From: Bacteroidota bacterium
GTDB taxonomy: Bacteria > Bacteroidota > Bacteroidia > Bacteroidales > P3
DNA: 64,000 nucleotides
Assembly: GCA_023415495.1 (NCBI GenBank)
Contig: JAEZKK010000014.1
Location: 6,471-70,470, forward strand
Direction of reading: 5' to 3'
Part shown: one piece after another, positions 25,594 through 34,852 of the stretch
Layout: each line of letters opens with the position of its first letter
How positions within the stretch are numbered: position 1 is the stretch's first letter
Program-made: the position numbers and the translations under genes
The notes under the pieces: generated by a model
What the model saw: the letters and a program-made list of their open reading frames with translations, nothing else
Database searches by the model: none
What the model was told of the DNA's origin: nothing

Positions 25594-26757
25594 ATGGATT
25601 ATTTTTCAATTGAATTAGAGAGATTAAAACGAGAAGGGAATTTAAGAGAATTACCTAAGGGAGAGAATAATAATAATTTTATCCTAAAAGATGGGATTTC
25701 TATGATTAATCTATCCTCTAACGACTATATGGGACTAAGTAATAGTGAGGAAATAAGAGAAGACTTTCTTAGCAAAATAAACTCTAAGAATTTTATTCCA
25801 AGTTATAGTTCTTCAAGACTATTAGGAGGAGAATTTAAAGCATATAGAGAATTAGAAGAATTCCTTGCCCATATCTTTCAAAAAGAAGAGGCAATGGTTT
25901 TCAATTCTGGCTACCATGCAAATATTGGCATTATACCCGCTATCACAAATCCACAAACCCTAATACTTGCGGATAGACTTATTCATGCCAGTATTGTTGA
26001 TGGGGTATTATTATCCAAGTCTAAATTTATTCGTTACTCACATAACGATTATAATGAGCTGGAGAGATTGATAGATAAGTTTAAGAATGATTTCGAAAGA
26101 ATATTGATTATTAGTGAGAGTATATTTAGCATGGATGGGGATGAGGCTGATTTAGCAAGGCTTGTAACCATTAAAAAGAAATACAATAATATACTATTAT
26201 ATATAGACGAGGCTCACGCAATTGGAGTAAGGGGGGAGAGTTTTTTAGGACTTAGTCAAGAGAAAAACCTGATTCAAGATATTGATTTCCTTGTTGGAAC
26301 ATTTGGAAAAGCAATTGCTTCAGTTGGTGCCTATATTGTTTGTGAGAAAGAAACAAAAGAATTTTTAGTAAATAAGATGAGGAGTTTTATTTTCTCAACG
26401 GCCCTACCCCCTATTAATATTCTTTGGACTAAATATGTATTTGAGAATATTATTGATAAGGGGAAGGATGCTTTTAAGATGAGAGAGAGAAGAGAAAAAC
26501 TAAATAAACTATCCCTCACACTAAAAGAGAGCATTATAAATAAAGGCTATAAAACTACAAGCTCATCTCATATTATTCCTTTAATAATTGGAGACTCTTT
26601 TCTCTGCACCCAAAAGTCAAAAGAATTACAAGAGAAAGGTTTCTACGCCTTAGGTATTAGACCTCCAAGCGTTAAGAAAGGCAGTGAAAGAATTAGATTT
26701 TCTCTTAATTCAGATATTGAGCTTGAAAGCATTAACCAATTAATTAGTTTAATTTAG
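25594..26757 (+). CDS. bioF: 8-amino-7-oxononanoate synthase
   Basis: 387 residues from the ATG at 25594, which directly follows the bioA stop; an in-frame TTG at 25573 inside bioA is less likely. Alpha-oxoamine synthase features: NLSSNDYMGLS, GYHANIG, YIDEAHAIGVRG, and K239 in VGTFGKAIAS as PLP lysine. It condenses pimeloyl-ACP (or CoA) with alanine to give KAPA. The next gene, bioG, starts one base after its stop. Confidence 0.95.
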   Translation: MDYFSIELERLKREGNLRELPKGENNNNFILKDGISMINLSSNDYMGLSNSEEIREDFLSKINSKNFIPSYSSSRLLGGEFKAYRELEEFLAHIFQKEEAMVFNSGYHANIGIIPAITNPQTLILADRLIHASIVDGVLLSKSKFIRYSHNDYNELERLIDKFKNDFERILIISESIFSMDGDEADLARLVTIKKKYNNILLYIDEAHAIGVRGESFLGLSQEKNLIQDIDFLVGTFGKAIASVGAYIVCEKETKEFLVNKMRSFIFSTALPPINILWTKYVFENIIDKGKDAFKMRERREKLNKLSLTLKESIINKGYKTTSSSHIIPLIIGDSFLCTQKSKELQEKGFYALGIRPPSVKKGSERIRFSLNSDIELESINQLISLI

Positions 26758-26758
26758 A

Positions 26759-27406
26759 ATGAAGGTAGAGTTTATAAAGCAAACTAATTCCGAGCAATTA
26801 GTATTATTCTTTTCGGGTTGGGCAACAAGCTATGAACTTTTTAGGGATTTAAACCCAAAGGATAAGGATTTAGCTATTGTATATGATTACAGAGATTTTG
26901 ACTTCGACTATTCTATATTAAATTCTTATAAAGAGATTAAGCTAATTGCTTGGTCGATGGGAGTCTTCGTTTCAAGCAAGATATTAGGTAATAAGAACTA
27001 TAATATAATTAGCTCAACAGCTTTTAATGGTACTAATTTCCCTATCGATAATACAAAAGGGATTTCTGAAAGCATTTTTAATTCTACCTTAGATACTCTT
27101 AATCAAAGAAACCTTGAGAAATTTCAGTTAAGAATTACTGGTTCAAAAATTGAATACGAAAAGTTTAAAGAAAAGAATAGGGACAGAGAGATTGAGGATT
27201 TGCAAAACGAATTAAGAGAGATAAAAAGTCAATATATAATCAATCCAAATGAAGAATTGATTTGGGATAAAGCCGTTATTGGTAAGCAAGATAGAATTTT
27301 TCTAATGGAAAATCAAATAAATGCTTTTAAAGATAAAACTGAGATTATGATAGTGGAGGCAAACCACTATGATTATAAAATAATAAAAGACCTGATTAAT
27401 GAATAA
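26759..27406 (+). CDS. bioG: Pimeloyl-ACP methyl ester esterase BioG (DUF452 family)
   Basis: 215 residues of alpha/beta-hydrolase type. The N-terminal LVLFFSGWATSYELF and the nucleophile elbow AWSMGVF (S66) are typical of BioG, and H203 in ANHYDYKI is the likely catalytic histidine. BioG removes the methyl group placed by BioC, releasing pimeloyl-ACP. It replaces BioH of E. coli. Overlaps bioC by eight bases, and its place between bioF and bioC supports the call. Confidence 0.88.
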   Translation: MKVEFIKQTNSEQLVLFFSGWATSYELFRDLNPKDKDLAIVYDYRDFDFDYSILNSYKEIKLIAWSMGVFVSSKILGNKNYNIISSTAFNGTNFPIDNTKGISESIFNSTLDTLNQRNLEKFQLRITGSKIEYEKFKEKNRDREIEDLQNELREIKSQYIINPNEELIWDKAVIGKQDRIFLMENQINAFKDKTEIMIVEANHYDYKIIKDLINE

Positions 27407-28142
27407 GGAGTTAATTAGAAAACGTTTCCACAAAGCATCTAAGACTTATTCCAGTGAGGCAATTATTCAAAATAAGATTGCCAAAAAGCTGATTGAAGAA
27501 ATTATTGTCTTGGGCGAGAGGAATTTCGATTCAATTCTGGAGATTGGATGTGGAACAGGTCTTTTGTCAAAGGAAATTAATAGAAGTTTTGAGTTTAATA
27601 CTCTTAATCTAAATGATATTTGCCAAATCCATTTAGAGGATAAATCTCTTTCGGAATTAGTTAATTATTTTGAAGGAGATGCTGAAACTATAATTTTACC
27701 AAATAATCAGGATTTAATTATCTCTTCTTCCACCCTACAATGGTTTAATAATTTAGAATCCTTCTATTCAAAGATTAATTCCCTATTAAACACTAATGGA
27801 TTATTTGCTTTCTCAAGTTTTTCTAAAGAGAATTTTATTGAGATTAAGACCATAACCAATCAAGGATTAGATTATATCTCTTTTGAAGAGAATAAAATAC
27901 TATTAGAAAAGAATTTTGAGATTCTTTATTCTTATCAGGATATTATAAAGCTCTATTTCTCCACTCCAAAAGAAATATTGGTCCATCTTAGAAATACTGG
28001 GGTAAATGCAATTAATTCTCCTAATTGGACAAAGGGGAAGCTAATCCAATTTATAGAAGGATACGAAAAATTCTATATTAAGGACAAGGGATATTGCCTA
28101 ACCTATAATCCTTATTATTTTATTTGTAAAAAGAAAAGCTAA
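27399..28142 (+). CDS. bioC: Malonyl-ACP O-methyltransferase
   Basis: 247 residues, class I SAM methyltransferase. The N-terminal KRFHKASKTYSSEAIIQNKIA pattern is that of BioC (RFxxAAxTYDxxAxxQ), followed by the SAM motif ILEIGCGTG (46-54) and SSSTLQWFNN. It methylates malonyl-ACP so that fatty-acid synthesis can build the pimeloyl chain. With BioG it forms the BioC-BioG route to pimelate. The bioD start is two bases after its stop. Confidence 0.93.
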   Translation: MNKELIRKRFHKASKTYSSEAIIQNKIAKKLIEEIIVLGERNFDSILEIGCGTGLLSKEINRSFEFNTLNLNDICQIHLEDKSLSELVNYFEGDAETIILPNNQDLIISSSTLQWFNNLESFYSKINSLLNTNGLFAFSSFSKENFIEIKTITNQGLDYISFEENKILLEKNFEILYSYQDIIKLYFSTPKEILVHLRNTGVNAINSPNWTKGKLIQFIEGYEKFYIKDKGYCLTYNPYYFICKKKS

Positions 28143-28144
28143 TA

Positions 28145-28795
28145 ATGATAGAGAAAACTTATTTTGTTTCGGGTATAGATACTAATATTGGTAAAAGCTA
28201 TGCAACCGGCTATATTGCTAAGCAATGGATGAGCGAAGAAGAGAAAGTAATAACTCAAAAGCTAATCCAAACAGGTAATACTGATTATAGCGAAGATATT
28301 GATTTGCATAGAAAGATAATGGGAATTGAGAATACTCCTTTCGATATTGATAAAACAACTATGCCTGAGATTTTCTCCTATCCTTGCTCTCCCCTTCTTG
28401 CCAGCAAATTGGATAATAGAGAGATTGATTTCAATAAGATTAAGTCTGCAAGTAAAATCTTAGAGGAGAATTTTGACAAAGTAATTATCGAGGGAGCTGG
28501 AGGATTAATGGTCCCTTTACTTGAAGATTATTTTATTATCGATTATGTAAGGGATATGAAATATCCTTTGATTTTTGTTACTTGTGGAAGATTAGGTAGT
28601 GTGAGTCAAACAATGTTGAATTTAAAATTAATCAAATCTTATAATATAAAACTCCATACTTTAATCTATAATACTGCCTTTGATTCTGATGAATTAATTT
28701 CCAACGATAGCTTTGAATTCATTCAAAGACAAACCTCTAAACTATTTGAAAACGTTAAGATAATTAAATTACCAAGAATAAGTTTTTTTAAGTGA
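28145..28795 (+). CDS. bioD: Dethiobiotin synthase
   Basis: 216 residues, P-loop NTPase fold. SGIDTNIGKS (9-18) is the BioD phosphate loop, QTGNTDYSED and EGAGGLMVPL are the diaminononanoate and Mg-ATP regions. It closes the ureido ring from diaminononanoate and CO2. Last gene of the operon; biotin synthase (bioB) is not present in this window and must lie elsewhere. Confidence 0.95.
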   Translation: MIEKTYFVSGIDTNIGKSYATGYIAKQWMSEEEKVITQKLIQTGNTDYSEDIDLHRKIMGIENTPFDIDKTTMPEIFSYPCSPLLASKLDNREIDFNKIKSASKILEENFDKVIIEGAGGLMVPLLEDYFIIDYVRDMKYPLIFVTCGRLGSVSQTMLNLKLIKSYNIKLHTLIYNTAFDSDELISNDSFEFIQRQTSKLFENVKIIKLPRISFFK

Positions 28796-28805
28796 TTTCT
28801 TTTCA

Positions 28806-28813
28806 TATATTTG
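28806..28813 (+). promoter_or_regulatory. Promoter -7 box of fbp
   Basis: TATATTTG followed by C, 25 bases upstream of the fbp ATG in the 43-base gap after bioD; no TTTG at the -33 distance. Confidence 0.5.
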
Positions 28814-28838
28814 CACAAGGATTTAAAAACAAGCAAAT

Positions 28839-30797
28839 ATGGAAAATATAATAAACCAAGATGAGCTGAAATTCCTTCAGCTCTTAGCAAAACAATTCCC
28901 AAATGTTCAGGCAGCAAGTACAGAGATTATAAACCTTGAGGCAATTCTTCTCTTACCAAAGGGAACTGAACACTTTGTTACAGATATACATGGAGAATAC
29001 GAAACCTTCTATCATATAATTTCTAATGCCTCTGGTAGCGTTAAGAGAAAGATAGAGGAGATATTCAAAGACAAGCTTTCAACGGCTGAGAAAAACCAAT
29101 TAGCAACAATTATTTACTATCCTCATGAGAAACTTGAGATTTTAGAAAAAGAAGGTGTACTTAATGAGAAATGGTATATTGCGACATTAAATAGATTGGT
29201 TTGCGTCGCAAGAGATGTTGCTATGAAATATACTCGTTCTAAGGTTAGAAAAGCAATGCCTAAGAATTATGAATATATTATAGATGAGCTTCTTTATGAA
29301 AGCTCTATCGATAAAGCAAGCTATTTCTCAAGTATTATAAAATCTATTATTGAATTAGATAGAGCCAATTTCTTTATTGAATCTATCTGTGCTTTTATAA
29401 AGAGATTATTAATAGACAGGCTTCATGTTGTTGGGGATATTTACGATAGAGGTCCTAATGCAGAGAAGGTAATGAATTTAATTACTAATCATCATTCTGT
29501 AGATATCCAATGGGGAAACCATGATATAGTATGGATGGGGGCAGCATGTGGAATTGACATAAATGTTGCAGAAGTTATTCGTTTAAGTGCAAGACATTCT
29601 AATTTAGAAACTGTAGAAGATGAATATGGTATCAACCTTATGCCTATTATTAGTTTCGCCCTATCCCAATACGAAAACGACCCTGCTATTCCATTTATTC
29701 CTAAAAGCACTCAAAAAGGACAATTGGAAACAGATGTAAGATTAGTTACCCTTATTCATAAGGCTATCTCAGTAATAACCTTTAAATTAGAAGGACAATT
29801 AATCAAGAGAAATCCAAACTTCAATATGAGTCACCGCCTTGTTTTGGATATGATTAACTACGAAAAGGGAGAGATTTGCATTGATGGAGAAACCTATCCT
29901 CTTATTGATTCCCATTTCCCTACCATTGACCCAAGCGATCCTCATCGCCTTACTAAAGAAGAGGAAATAGTTATTGAAAAGATTAGACAATCATTCCTAA
30001 ACAGTGAAAAGCTTCAAAAGCATATTGCATTTCTATTTTCTAAAGGAGGAATGTATTTAGTTTATAATAATAATCTACTTTGCCATGGTTGTATTCCAAT
30101 GACCTCCGAAACTGAGTTTAAGAAATTCAACGTTAAAGGCAAGGAAGTTTATGGTAAGGAATTATGCGACAGGTTTGAAGACACAGTTAGAAAGGTTTGG
30201 TTGGATAAGGAAAATGCTAATAATCATCCAGACAGGGATTATTTCTGGTACCTATGGTGTGGAGACACTTCTCCAATCTTCGGGAAAGACAGGATGGCAA
30301 CCTTTGAGAGATATTTGATTGAGGATAAAAAGCCTCATAAAGAGAATCAGAATATTTATTTCAAACTCAGGAATAATAAAGACGTTGCAAGCCTAATACT
30401 TAAAGAGTTTGGATTAGATATTAAAGACTCAAGAATAATTAATGGTCATGTTCCTGTTAAGGTTAAAAAGGGAGAAAGTCCTATACTATCGGATGGTAGA
30501 TTACTTGTAATAGATGGAGGAATGTCAAGACCATATCAAAAAGAAACAGGGATTGGTGGCTATACCTTAGTATATAGCTCTACAAGATTATTTATTGCTG
30601 AACATATGCCTTTCTCATGCAAACAAGAAGCAATAGAAAAAGATGAAGATATAATCTCCTCATTATTAATAGTAGAAAATAAGGAGAATCCAATATTAGT
30701 AAGAGATACAGATATAGGAAATGAACTAAGGAGCCAAATCAAAGACTTAAAACTCCTAATCAAAGCCTTCAACAAAGGACTAATCCTCGAAAAATAG
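28839..30797 (+). CDS. fbp: Fructose-1,6-bisphosphatase, class III
   Basis: 652 residues, the size of the Firmicutes/Bacteroidota class III enzyme. Metallophosphoesterase motifs are clear: VTDIHGE (48-53), GDIYDRGP (199-206), WGNHD (225-229) and, near the end, INGHVPVK. It hydrolyses fructose 1,6-bisphosphate in gluconeogenesis with Mn2+. The ATG at 28839 lies in a 43-base gap after bioD with its own promoter box, so it is likely transcribed apart from the biotin genes. Confidence 0.96.
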   Translation: MENIINQDELKFLQLLAKQFPNVQAASTEIINLEAILLLPKGTEHFVTDIHGEYETFYHIISNASGSVKRKIEEIFKDKLSTAEKNQLATIIYYPHEKLEILEKEGVLNEKWYIATLNRLVCVARDVAMKYTRSKVRKAMPKNYEYIIDELLYESSIDKASYFSSIIKSIIELDRANFFIESICAFIKRLLIDRLHVVGDIYDRGPNAEKVMNLITNHHSVDIQWGNHDIVWMGAACGIDINVAEVIRLSARHSNLETVEDEYGINLMPIISFALSQYENDPAIPFIPKSTQKGQLETDVRLVTLIHKAISVITFKLEGQLIKRNPNFNMSHRLVLDMINYEKGEICIDGETYPLIDSHFPTIDPSDPHRLTKEEEIVIEKIRQSFLNSEKLQKHIAFLFSKGGMYLVYNNNLLCHGCIPMTSETEFKKFNVKGKEVYGKELCDRFEDTVRKVWLDKENANNHPDRDYFWYLWCGDTSPIFGKDRMATFERYLIEDKKPHKENQNIYFKLRNNKDVASLILKEFGLDIKDSRIINGHVPVKVKKGESPILSDGRLLVIDGGMSRPYQKETGIGGYTLVYSSTRLFIAEHMPFSCKQEAIEKDEDIISSLLIVENKENPILVRDTDIGNELRSQIKDLKLLIKAFNKGLILEK

Positions 30798-30836
30798 AAT
30801 AAAAGAGATTCTAAACAATAAACAAGTCTAAATAAA

Positions 30837-30978
30837 ACGAGAAGCCTTTATTATAAAACGAGAAGTCCTTATTATAAATTTAGAAGCCTTTATTATGAGG
30901 TCGAAATGCCATTTCGTGAGCATGAAATGCCATTTCGCAACTTCGAAATGCCATTTCGTAACGGTGAAATGGCATTTC
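30837..30978. repeat. Palindrome array with 21-bp period, seven units (array C)
   Basis: Four 13-bp palindromes GAAATGCCATTTC at 30903, 30924, 30945 and (inverted, GAAATGGCATTTC) 30966, all exactly 21 bp apart with 8-bp spacers. In the same phase upstream are three direct 21-bp repeats (30837-30857, 30858-30878, 30879-30899) with the core AGAAGCCTTTATT. It lies between convergent fbp and a T9SS gene. Confidence 0.9.
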
Positions 30979-31060
30979 GACCTTAAAATATCTTAGTCTA
31001 ATTTTATAGTAAAGAACTTTAAATTCAGGAAAAGGTCTTCTAAATTCAAAACAAGTAATA

Positions 31061-31987
31061 CTAATTCTTAATAATCTTCTTCCTAATAACCCCATTTTCT
31101 GTATTAATCCCAAGAATATAAACTCCATTGGTAAAAGAAGAAATATCAATTACCTTCTCCATTGAATTAACCACACTATAATAAACCCTCTGCCCAAGTG
31201 AATTAAATATTTCTATTGAATTGATAATATTCTCCGAACTGATATTTACTTCACTATTGGTTGGATTTGGATAAAGAGTTATTGAATTATCCCCTACTAT
31301 ACTTTCAATTCCCATTAAAGGGGTTATACAATCATTACCTCCATGTGAATAATTTGAGTAAAGTAAATCTCCATTATGAATATAGCAACGAGTTACACTC
31401 CAATTATCTACTGAGTAGTTACGAGGAAAGTTTAGAATACCTTCATAATTGCCAATACCTTCTATCCATACTCCAGCTATTATATCTCCAATTGGATAAG
31501 GGTGGTGTAACTTTATTGTAAATTTCTTCCTCGGAACTCCATTGTAGTTTATTGTATCTATAGAAGCTATTTCAAAAGTTGCAGTATCCAAAGGAACAGC
31601 CATTCTGAATGTATCTCCGACAGATAGAGAAAAATCATATAATAATATCTCGTTATTATATGAATGAGGTCCTTTATAGAATACTTGTTTCTGAGTGTTT
31701 TCTCTTAATCCTCCATAGTATTCTGCCGTATTTGGATTAAATTCTATATCTGTAAATTCATAGAGTTTTTTATAGGTCTCACTCCCAATAATTGTATCTT
31801 CTTCCGTAAGTGCATACCTTCTGAATCTATACGCTTCATCATCATGTCCATAATAACTATAATCATATGTCCATAATTGTAATCCTGGTTTAACTAAAGG
31901 AATATACTGATAATCTTGTGCTGAGACACTAAATGATATTAGGGTGATAAATACTCCTAATACTAATTTGTAAATTCTTGTTTTCAT
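31061..31987 (-). CDS. T9SS type A sorting domain-containing protein
   Basis: 308 residues. Signal peptide to about residue 23 (ISFSVSAQ). No enzyme domain is recognised in the middle. The last 75 residues are a Por-type sorting domain: TLYPNPTNSEVNIS, IEIFNSLGQRVY, ISSFTNGVYILGI, ending in RKKIIKN. Such proteins cross the outer membrane through the type IX system and are often attached to the surface. Probably monocistronic, with a full promoter upstream and an array after its stop. Confidence 0.9.
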   Translation of the reverse strand: MKTRIYKLVLGVFITLISFSVSAQDYQYIPLVKPGLQLWTYDYSYYGHDDEAYRFRRYALTEEDTIIGSETYKKLYEFTDIEFNPNTAEYYGGLRENTQKQVFYKGPHSYNNEILLYDFSLSVGDTFRMAVPLDTATFEIASIDTINYNGVPRKKFTIKLHHPYPIGDIIAGVWIEGIGNYEGILNFPRNYSVDNWSVTRCYIHNGDLLYSNYSHGGNDCITPLMGIESIVGDNSITLYPNPTNSEVNISSENIINSIEIFNSLGQRVYYSVVNSMEKVIDISSFTNGVYILGINTENGVIRKKIIKN

Positions 31988-32049
31988 AACTGATTACTTT
32001 TGGTTTCTATTTGCTTGGATTTCTTAAATATCAGAAATCTACTGTTTTG

Positions 32050-32081
32050 CAAAGGTATAATAATATTTTTGAGATATCAAA
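32050..32081 (-). promoter_or_regulatory. Promoter of the T9SS gene
   Basis: Minus strand: TTTG (32081-32078), 20 bases, TACCTTTG (32057-32050). Full consensus, with a leader of about 60 bases. Confidence 0.7.
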
Positions 32082-32195
32082 ATATTTATGTGTATTTAAC
32101 TTTTTATTATTCTGATTTGTTATTTATTATCCAATAATTATATTGCAATCTACCATAATTTCGACACTATGTGGCTTTTTGGGATGATTGGGAAT

Positions 32196-32315
32196 TGGAA
32201 TCAAATTACAGCGAAATAGAATCAAATTACAGAAAACTAACTCTTGATTCTAAAAAAATAGAATCAAATTACATTTTCGTAGAATCAAGAGTTAGGTCTC
32301 TTAACTTAGATGTTA
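32196..32315. repeat. Palindrome array with 21-bp period (array D)
   Basis: Five 15-bp units at 32196, 32217, 32238, 32259 and 32280, each 21 bp apart with 6-bp spacers: TGGAATCAAATTACA, TAGAATCAAATTACA, TAACTCTTGATTCTA (inverted), TAGAATCAAATTACA, TAGAATCAAGAGTTA. A sixth, degenerate unit TTAACTTAGATGTTA is in phase at 32301. Units and one spacer (TTTTCG) match array A at 8.9 kb. It occupies most of the 340-bp gap between the dehydrogenase stop and the T9SS promoter. Confidence 0.9.
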
Positions 32316-32327
32316 ATTAAGCATGGG

Positions 32328-33272
32328 TTAAGAATGGTTAAGTGTAGTGATTATCTTTTCTGATAGGAAATAGGCTAATTTGTAGTGGGATTCTACACTC
32401 CAGCCTGCTACGTGAGGGCTTAGTACTACATTTTGTAGGGAAAATAATTCTTTTAATTCTTCTGGGGTTTTATCTCCTTGGCTTAGTTCGGAGCTAAAGG
32501 CTTCAAATTCCAAAACATCAAGGCAGGCTCCTAATACTCTTTTCTCTCTAATAGCCAAAAGCAAATCCTTGGTTTTAACAACCTTTCCTCTTGCTGTATT
32601 AATAAGATAAATTGGTTTAGAGAATTTGGAAAGGAAGGTATCCTCTACCATATAATTTGTTTCCTGAGTTAATGGAATATGAAGTGAAAGAATATCTGCT
32701 TCTTTGAATATATCCTCTAATTCAACCTGCTTGGCGTATTCATTTCCATAATCTTTCTTGTATTTATCATAGGCTATAACCCTGGCATCAAAACCTTGAA
32801 GTCTTTTAGCAAAGGCCTGCCCCATATTACCATAACCAATAATCCCAATAGTCTTACCCTTAATTTCCAAACCCCTGTTTTCCTCTCTTAACCAAAGGGA
32901 ATTTCTTACTTGAGAATCAGCAATTATTAATTTATTAAATAATGCCAATAGCATTCCAAGAGCATGCTCCGCAACAGCATCCCTATTCCCTTCTGGAGAG
33001 TTTAAAACTTTTATATCCTTTTCCTTTGCATAATCCAAATCAATTGCATCCAATCCAGCACCTACTCTTGCAATACATTTAAGTTTAACTGCTCTATCTA
33101 TAATTTCTTTATCTATCTCCACCTTGCTTCTTACTACCAAAGCCTCATAATTAGGAATAATATCCAATAAGTCTTCTCTTTGCAAATCGTCTTTATGAGT
33201 AATTTCAAAACCGTTTTTAATCAGGTTTTCTATAAGTATTGGGTGGGTATTATCAATTATTAATATCTTCAT
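32328..33272 (-). CDS. D-2-hydroxyacid dehydrogenase, phosphoglycerate dehydrogenase-like
   Basis: 314 residues. The NAD-binding motif is GIIGYGNMG (143-151); catalytic R228 in NTARGK and H287 in LSPHVAG are present. The AVVRSKVEIDKEII and ARVGAGLDAIDLDYA motifs are closest to SerA-type 3-phosphoglycerate dehydrogenase, but there is no ACT domain and no serC neighbour, so another 2-hydroxyacid substrate is possible. Its start overlaps the GH25 gene by 20 bases. Confidence 0.88.
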   Translation of the reverse strand: MKILIIDNTHPILIENLIKNGFEITHKDDLQREDLLDIIPNYEALVVRSKVEIDKEIIDRAVKLKCIARVGAGLDAIDLDYAKEKDIKVLNSPEGNRDAVAEHALGMLLALFNKLIIADSQVRNSLWLREENRGLEIKGKTIGIIGYGNMGQAFAKRLQGFDARVIAYDKYKKDYGNEYAKQVELEDIFKEADILSLHIPLTQETNYMVEDTFLSKFSKPIYLINTARGKVVKTKDLLLAIREKRVLGACLDVLEFEAFSSELSQGDKTPEELKELFSLQNVVLSPHVAGWSVESHYKLAYFLSEKIITTLNHS

Positions 33273-34044
33273 TTTCTATGTTTTTAATCGGTTTTGCTTT
33301 TCTAATATACTTATCAAACTCCTCATATCCTCCATTAAAAGTATTCAAATCCACATCGTGGTCTATGCCTTGCAAAGTGCCAGAGTGAGAATATTGCCAA
33401 AATATCCAATTCTCATCCTCTGGTTCTTTACAAAGTCGAGATATCCAAAGGTCATATTCTTCAAAATTCCCTTCAATATATTTTTTATAAGTAGAGATAT
33501 TAGTATAGATTATTGGCTTAACTCCATAGTATTTTTCCAATTCTCTTAGACAAATAAAAATCTCCGATACTATCCTGTTATGATTAAAGCTTGTAAGAAC
33601 AAAGCCGTAGTCCTCAATATCCACAACTGGAGGAAAATCGATAGAGTCTTTATTGACAGTACTAATAAAATTCAAAGCCTGAGTCTTTCCTAATTTACTA
33701 AAACGATAGAAATGATAAGCTCCTGTAAATATTGAGTTCTTTCTGGCATTTTGGATATTCTCTTTAAATTTCTTATCAACAAAGGTTTCTCCTTCAGTAG
33801 CCTTAATAAAAGCAAACTTCACATTAGCATCATAGACCTTTGACCAATCAATATCTTTTTGATATGAAGAAACATCAATACCAAGAATTGGATATTTATA
33901 ATGATTTATCTCAACATCAGCACAAGCAAGATAAAGTCGAATATACTCCAAGCCTTTTTTGAAACCAAACCATAACAAAAATGCTAATAGTATTGAAATC
34001 AGAAAAATTAATATTGTTTTCTTCCTGAATTTAGGTTTTCTCAT
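33253..34044 (-). CDS. Glycoside hydrolase family 25 lysozyme
   Basis: 263 residues: a basic N-terminus and one membrane segment (about 10-28), then a GH25 barrel. D57 in ILGIDVSSYQ, and the VVDIEDYG motif (D142, E144, D145), are the acidic catalytic residues; FIKATEGETFVD and GAYHFYRF also fit. GH25 enzymes cleave the muramic acid-glucosamine bond of peptidoglycan. The signal anchor places it in the periplasm or attached to the inner membrane. Its start touches the stop of the upstream lipoprotein gene. Confidence 0.93.
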   Translation of the reverse strand: MRKPKFRKKTILIFLISILLAFLLWFGFKKGLEYIRLYLACADVEINHYKYPILGIDVSSYQKDIDWSKVYDANVKFAFIKATEGETFVDKKFKENIQNARKNSIFTGAYHFYRFSKLGKTQALNFISTVNKDSIDFPPVVDIEDYGFVLTSFNHNRIVSEIFICLRELEKYYGVKPIIYTNISTYKKYIEGNFEEYDLWISRLCKEPEDENWIFWQYSHSGTLQGIDHDVDLNTFNGGYEEFDKYIRKAKPIKNIENEDINN

Positions 34045-34742
34045 TAGTCTTTGATTAATTCTTTTACAATATCTTGTTTAATAAATTCCTTAACGGAATT
34101 AAGATGTTTAATATATCTAACCTGAAGATATTTATCATTTTTAGGAGCAGGAATAGAAAAAACAATGGAATCATTATAAAAGCAAATATCAATATTCTTA
34201 ATAGTCTCCATACTCATAGTATCTAAATCTGAATCAATTTCTCTTATAAACGCTTTCCTGTTGTTTTTATTTACATTTAAAATATCTTTGTTCTCTAATT
34301 GCCTATACTTGTAATTTGAATAATTAATTGTTTTGAATTCTATTAAAGTATCTCCTGAAATCGTATAGGTCTTTTGCATGGAGAGAGAATAGAAATTCTT
34401 ATAAAGACTAAGATAATATGGTTTAATTTTCAAGTATCCCTTGGAACTTGGATGGTTTGTTTTCTTATATTTCTCAACCTCATTGCTAATATACTTGTTT
34501 ATCGGTTCTAATTTTATCTTCTTGTCGTTAGATGAAAAAATTGGAAAATAAAGTTTATTGGTAATATTATTTTCCTTGTCCTCAAGCTTCATTTCTCCTA
34601 ATTTTACTCCCTTAGGCATATAAGAAACTGGATTTTGATTCTCATTTATTTGGTTTGATTTAGTATTTTTTTTATCACAAGAGAATGCAATAAGACCTAT
34701 AATAACTATAATGACAATACTTAAGGGATAAAAAAGCCTCAT
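34044..34742 (-). CDS. Lipoprotein of unknown function
   Basis: 232 residues with a lipoprotein signal (hydrophobic 4-19, lipobox ending AFSC at about residue 22) and an Asn-rich linker after it. The rest is mixed alpha/beta with two halves, faintly like the PdaC/DUF3298-type periplasmic fold (YLKIKPYYLSLYKNFYSLSMQ), but no named family can be claimed. First gene of a minus-strand operon with GH25 and the dehydrogenase, with one-base overlap to GH25. Confidence 0.7.
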   Translation of the reverse strand: MRLFYPLSIVIIVIIGLIAFSCDKKNTKSNQINENQNPVSYMPKGVKLGEMKLEDKENNITNKLYFPIFSSNDKKIKLEPINKYISNEVEKYKKTNHPSSKGYLKIKPYYLSLYKNFYSLSMQKTYTISGDTLIEFKTINYSNYKYRQLENKDILNVNKNNRKAFIREIDSDLDTMSMETIKNIDICFYNDSIVFSIPAPKNDKYLQVRYIKHLNSVKEFIKQDIVKELIKD

Positions 34743-34773
34743 TTTTTCTTTTTATATTTATAATTTCAACTTA

Positions 34774-34806
34774 CAAATTTACATCATTTTGATATTTAAT
34801 TCCAAA
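34774..34806 (-). promoter_or_regulatory. Promoter of the lipoprotein-GH25-dehydrogenase operon
   Basis: Minus strand: TTTG (34806-34803), 21 bases, TAAATTTG (34781-34774), 31 bases before the ATG. Confidence 0.6.
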
Positions 34807-34814
34807 AAAAAACA

Positions 34815-34822
34815 TACCTTTG
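34815..34822 (+). promoter_or_regulatory. Promoter -7 box of the beta-CASP gene
   Basis: TACCTTTG followed by C, 30 bases before the ATG. A TTTG at 34788-34791 is 23 bases upstream, slightly far. Confidence 0.55.
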
Positions 34823-34852
34823 CTCTTATCAAACTATTAAAAAAATAAGAGT

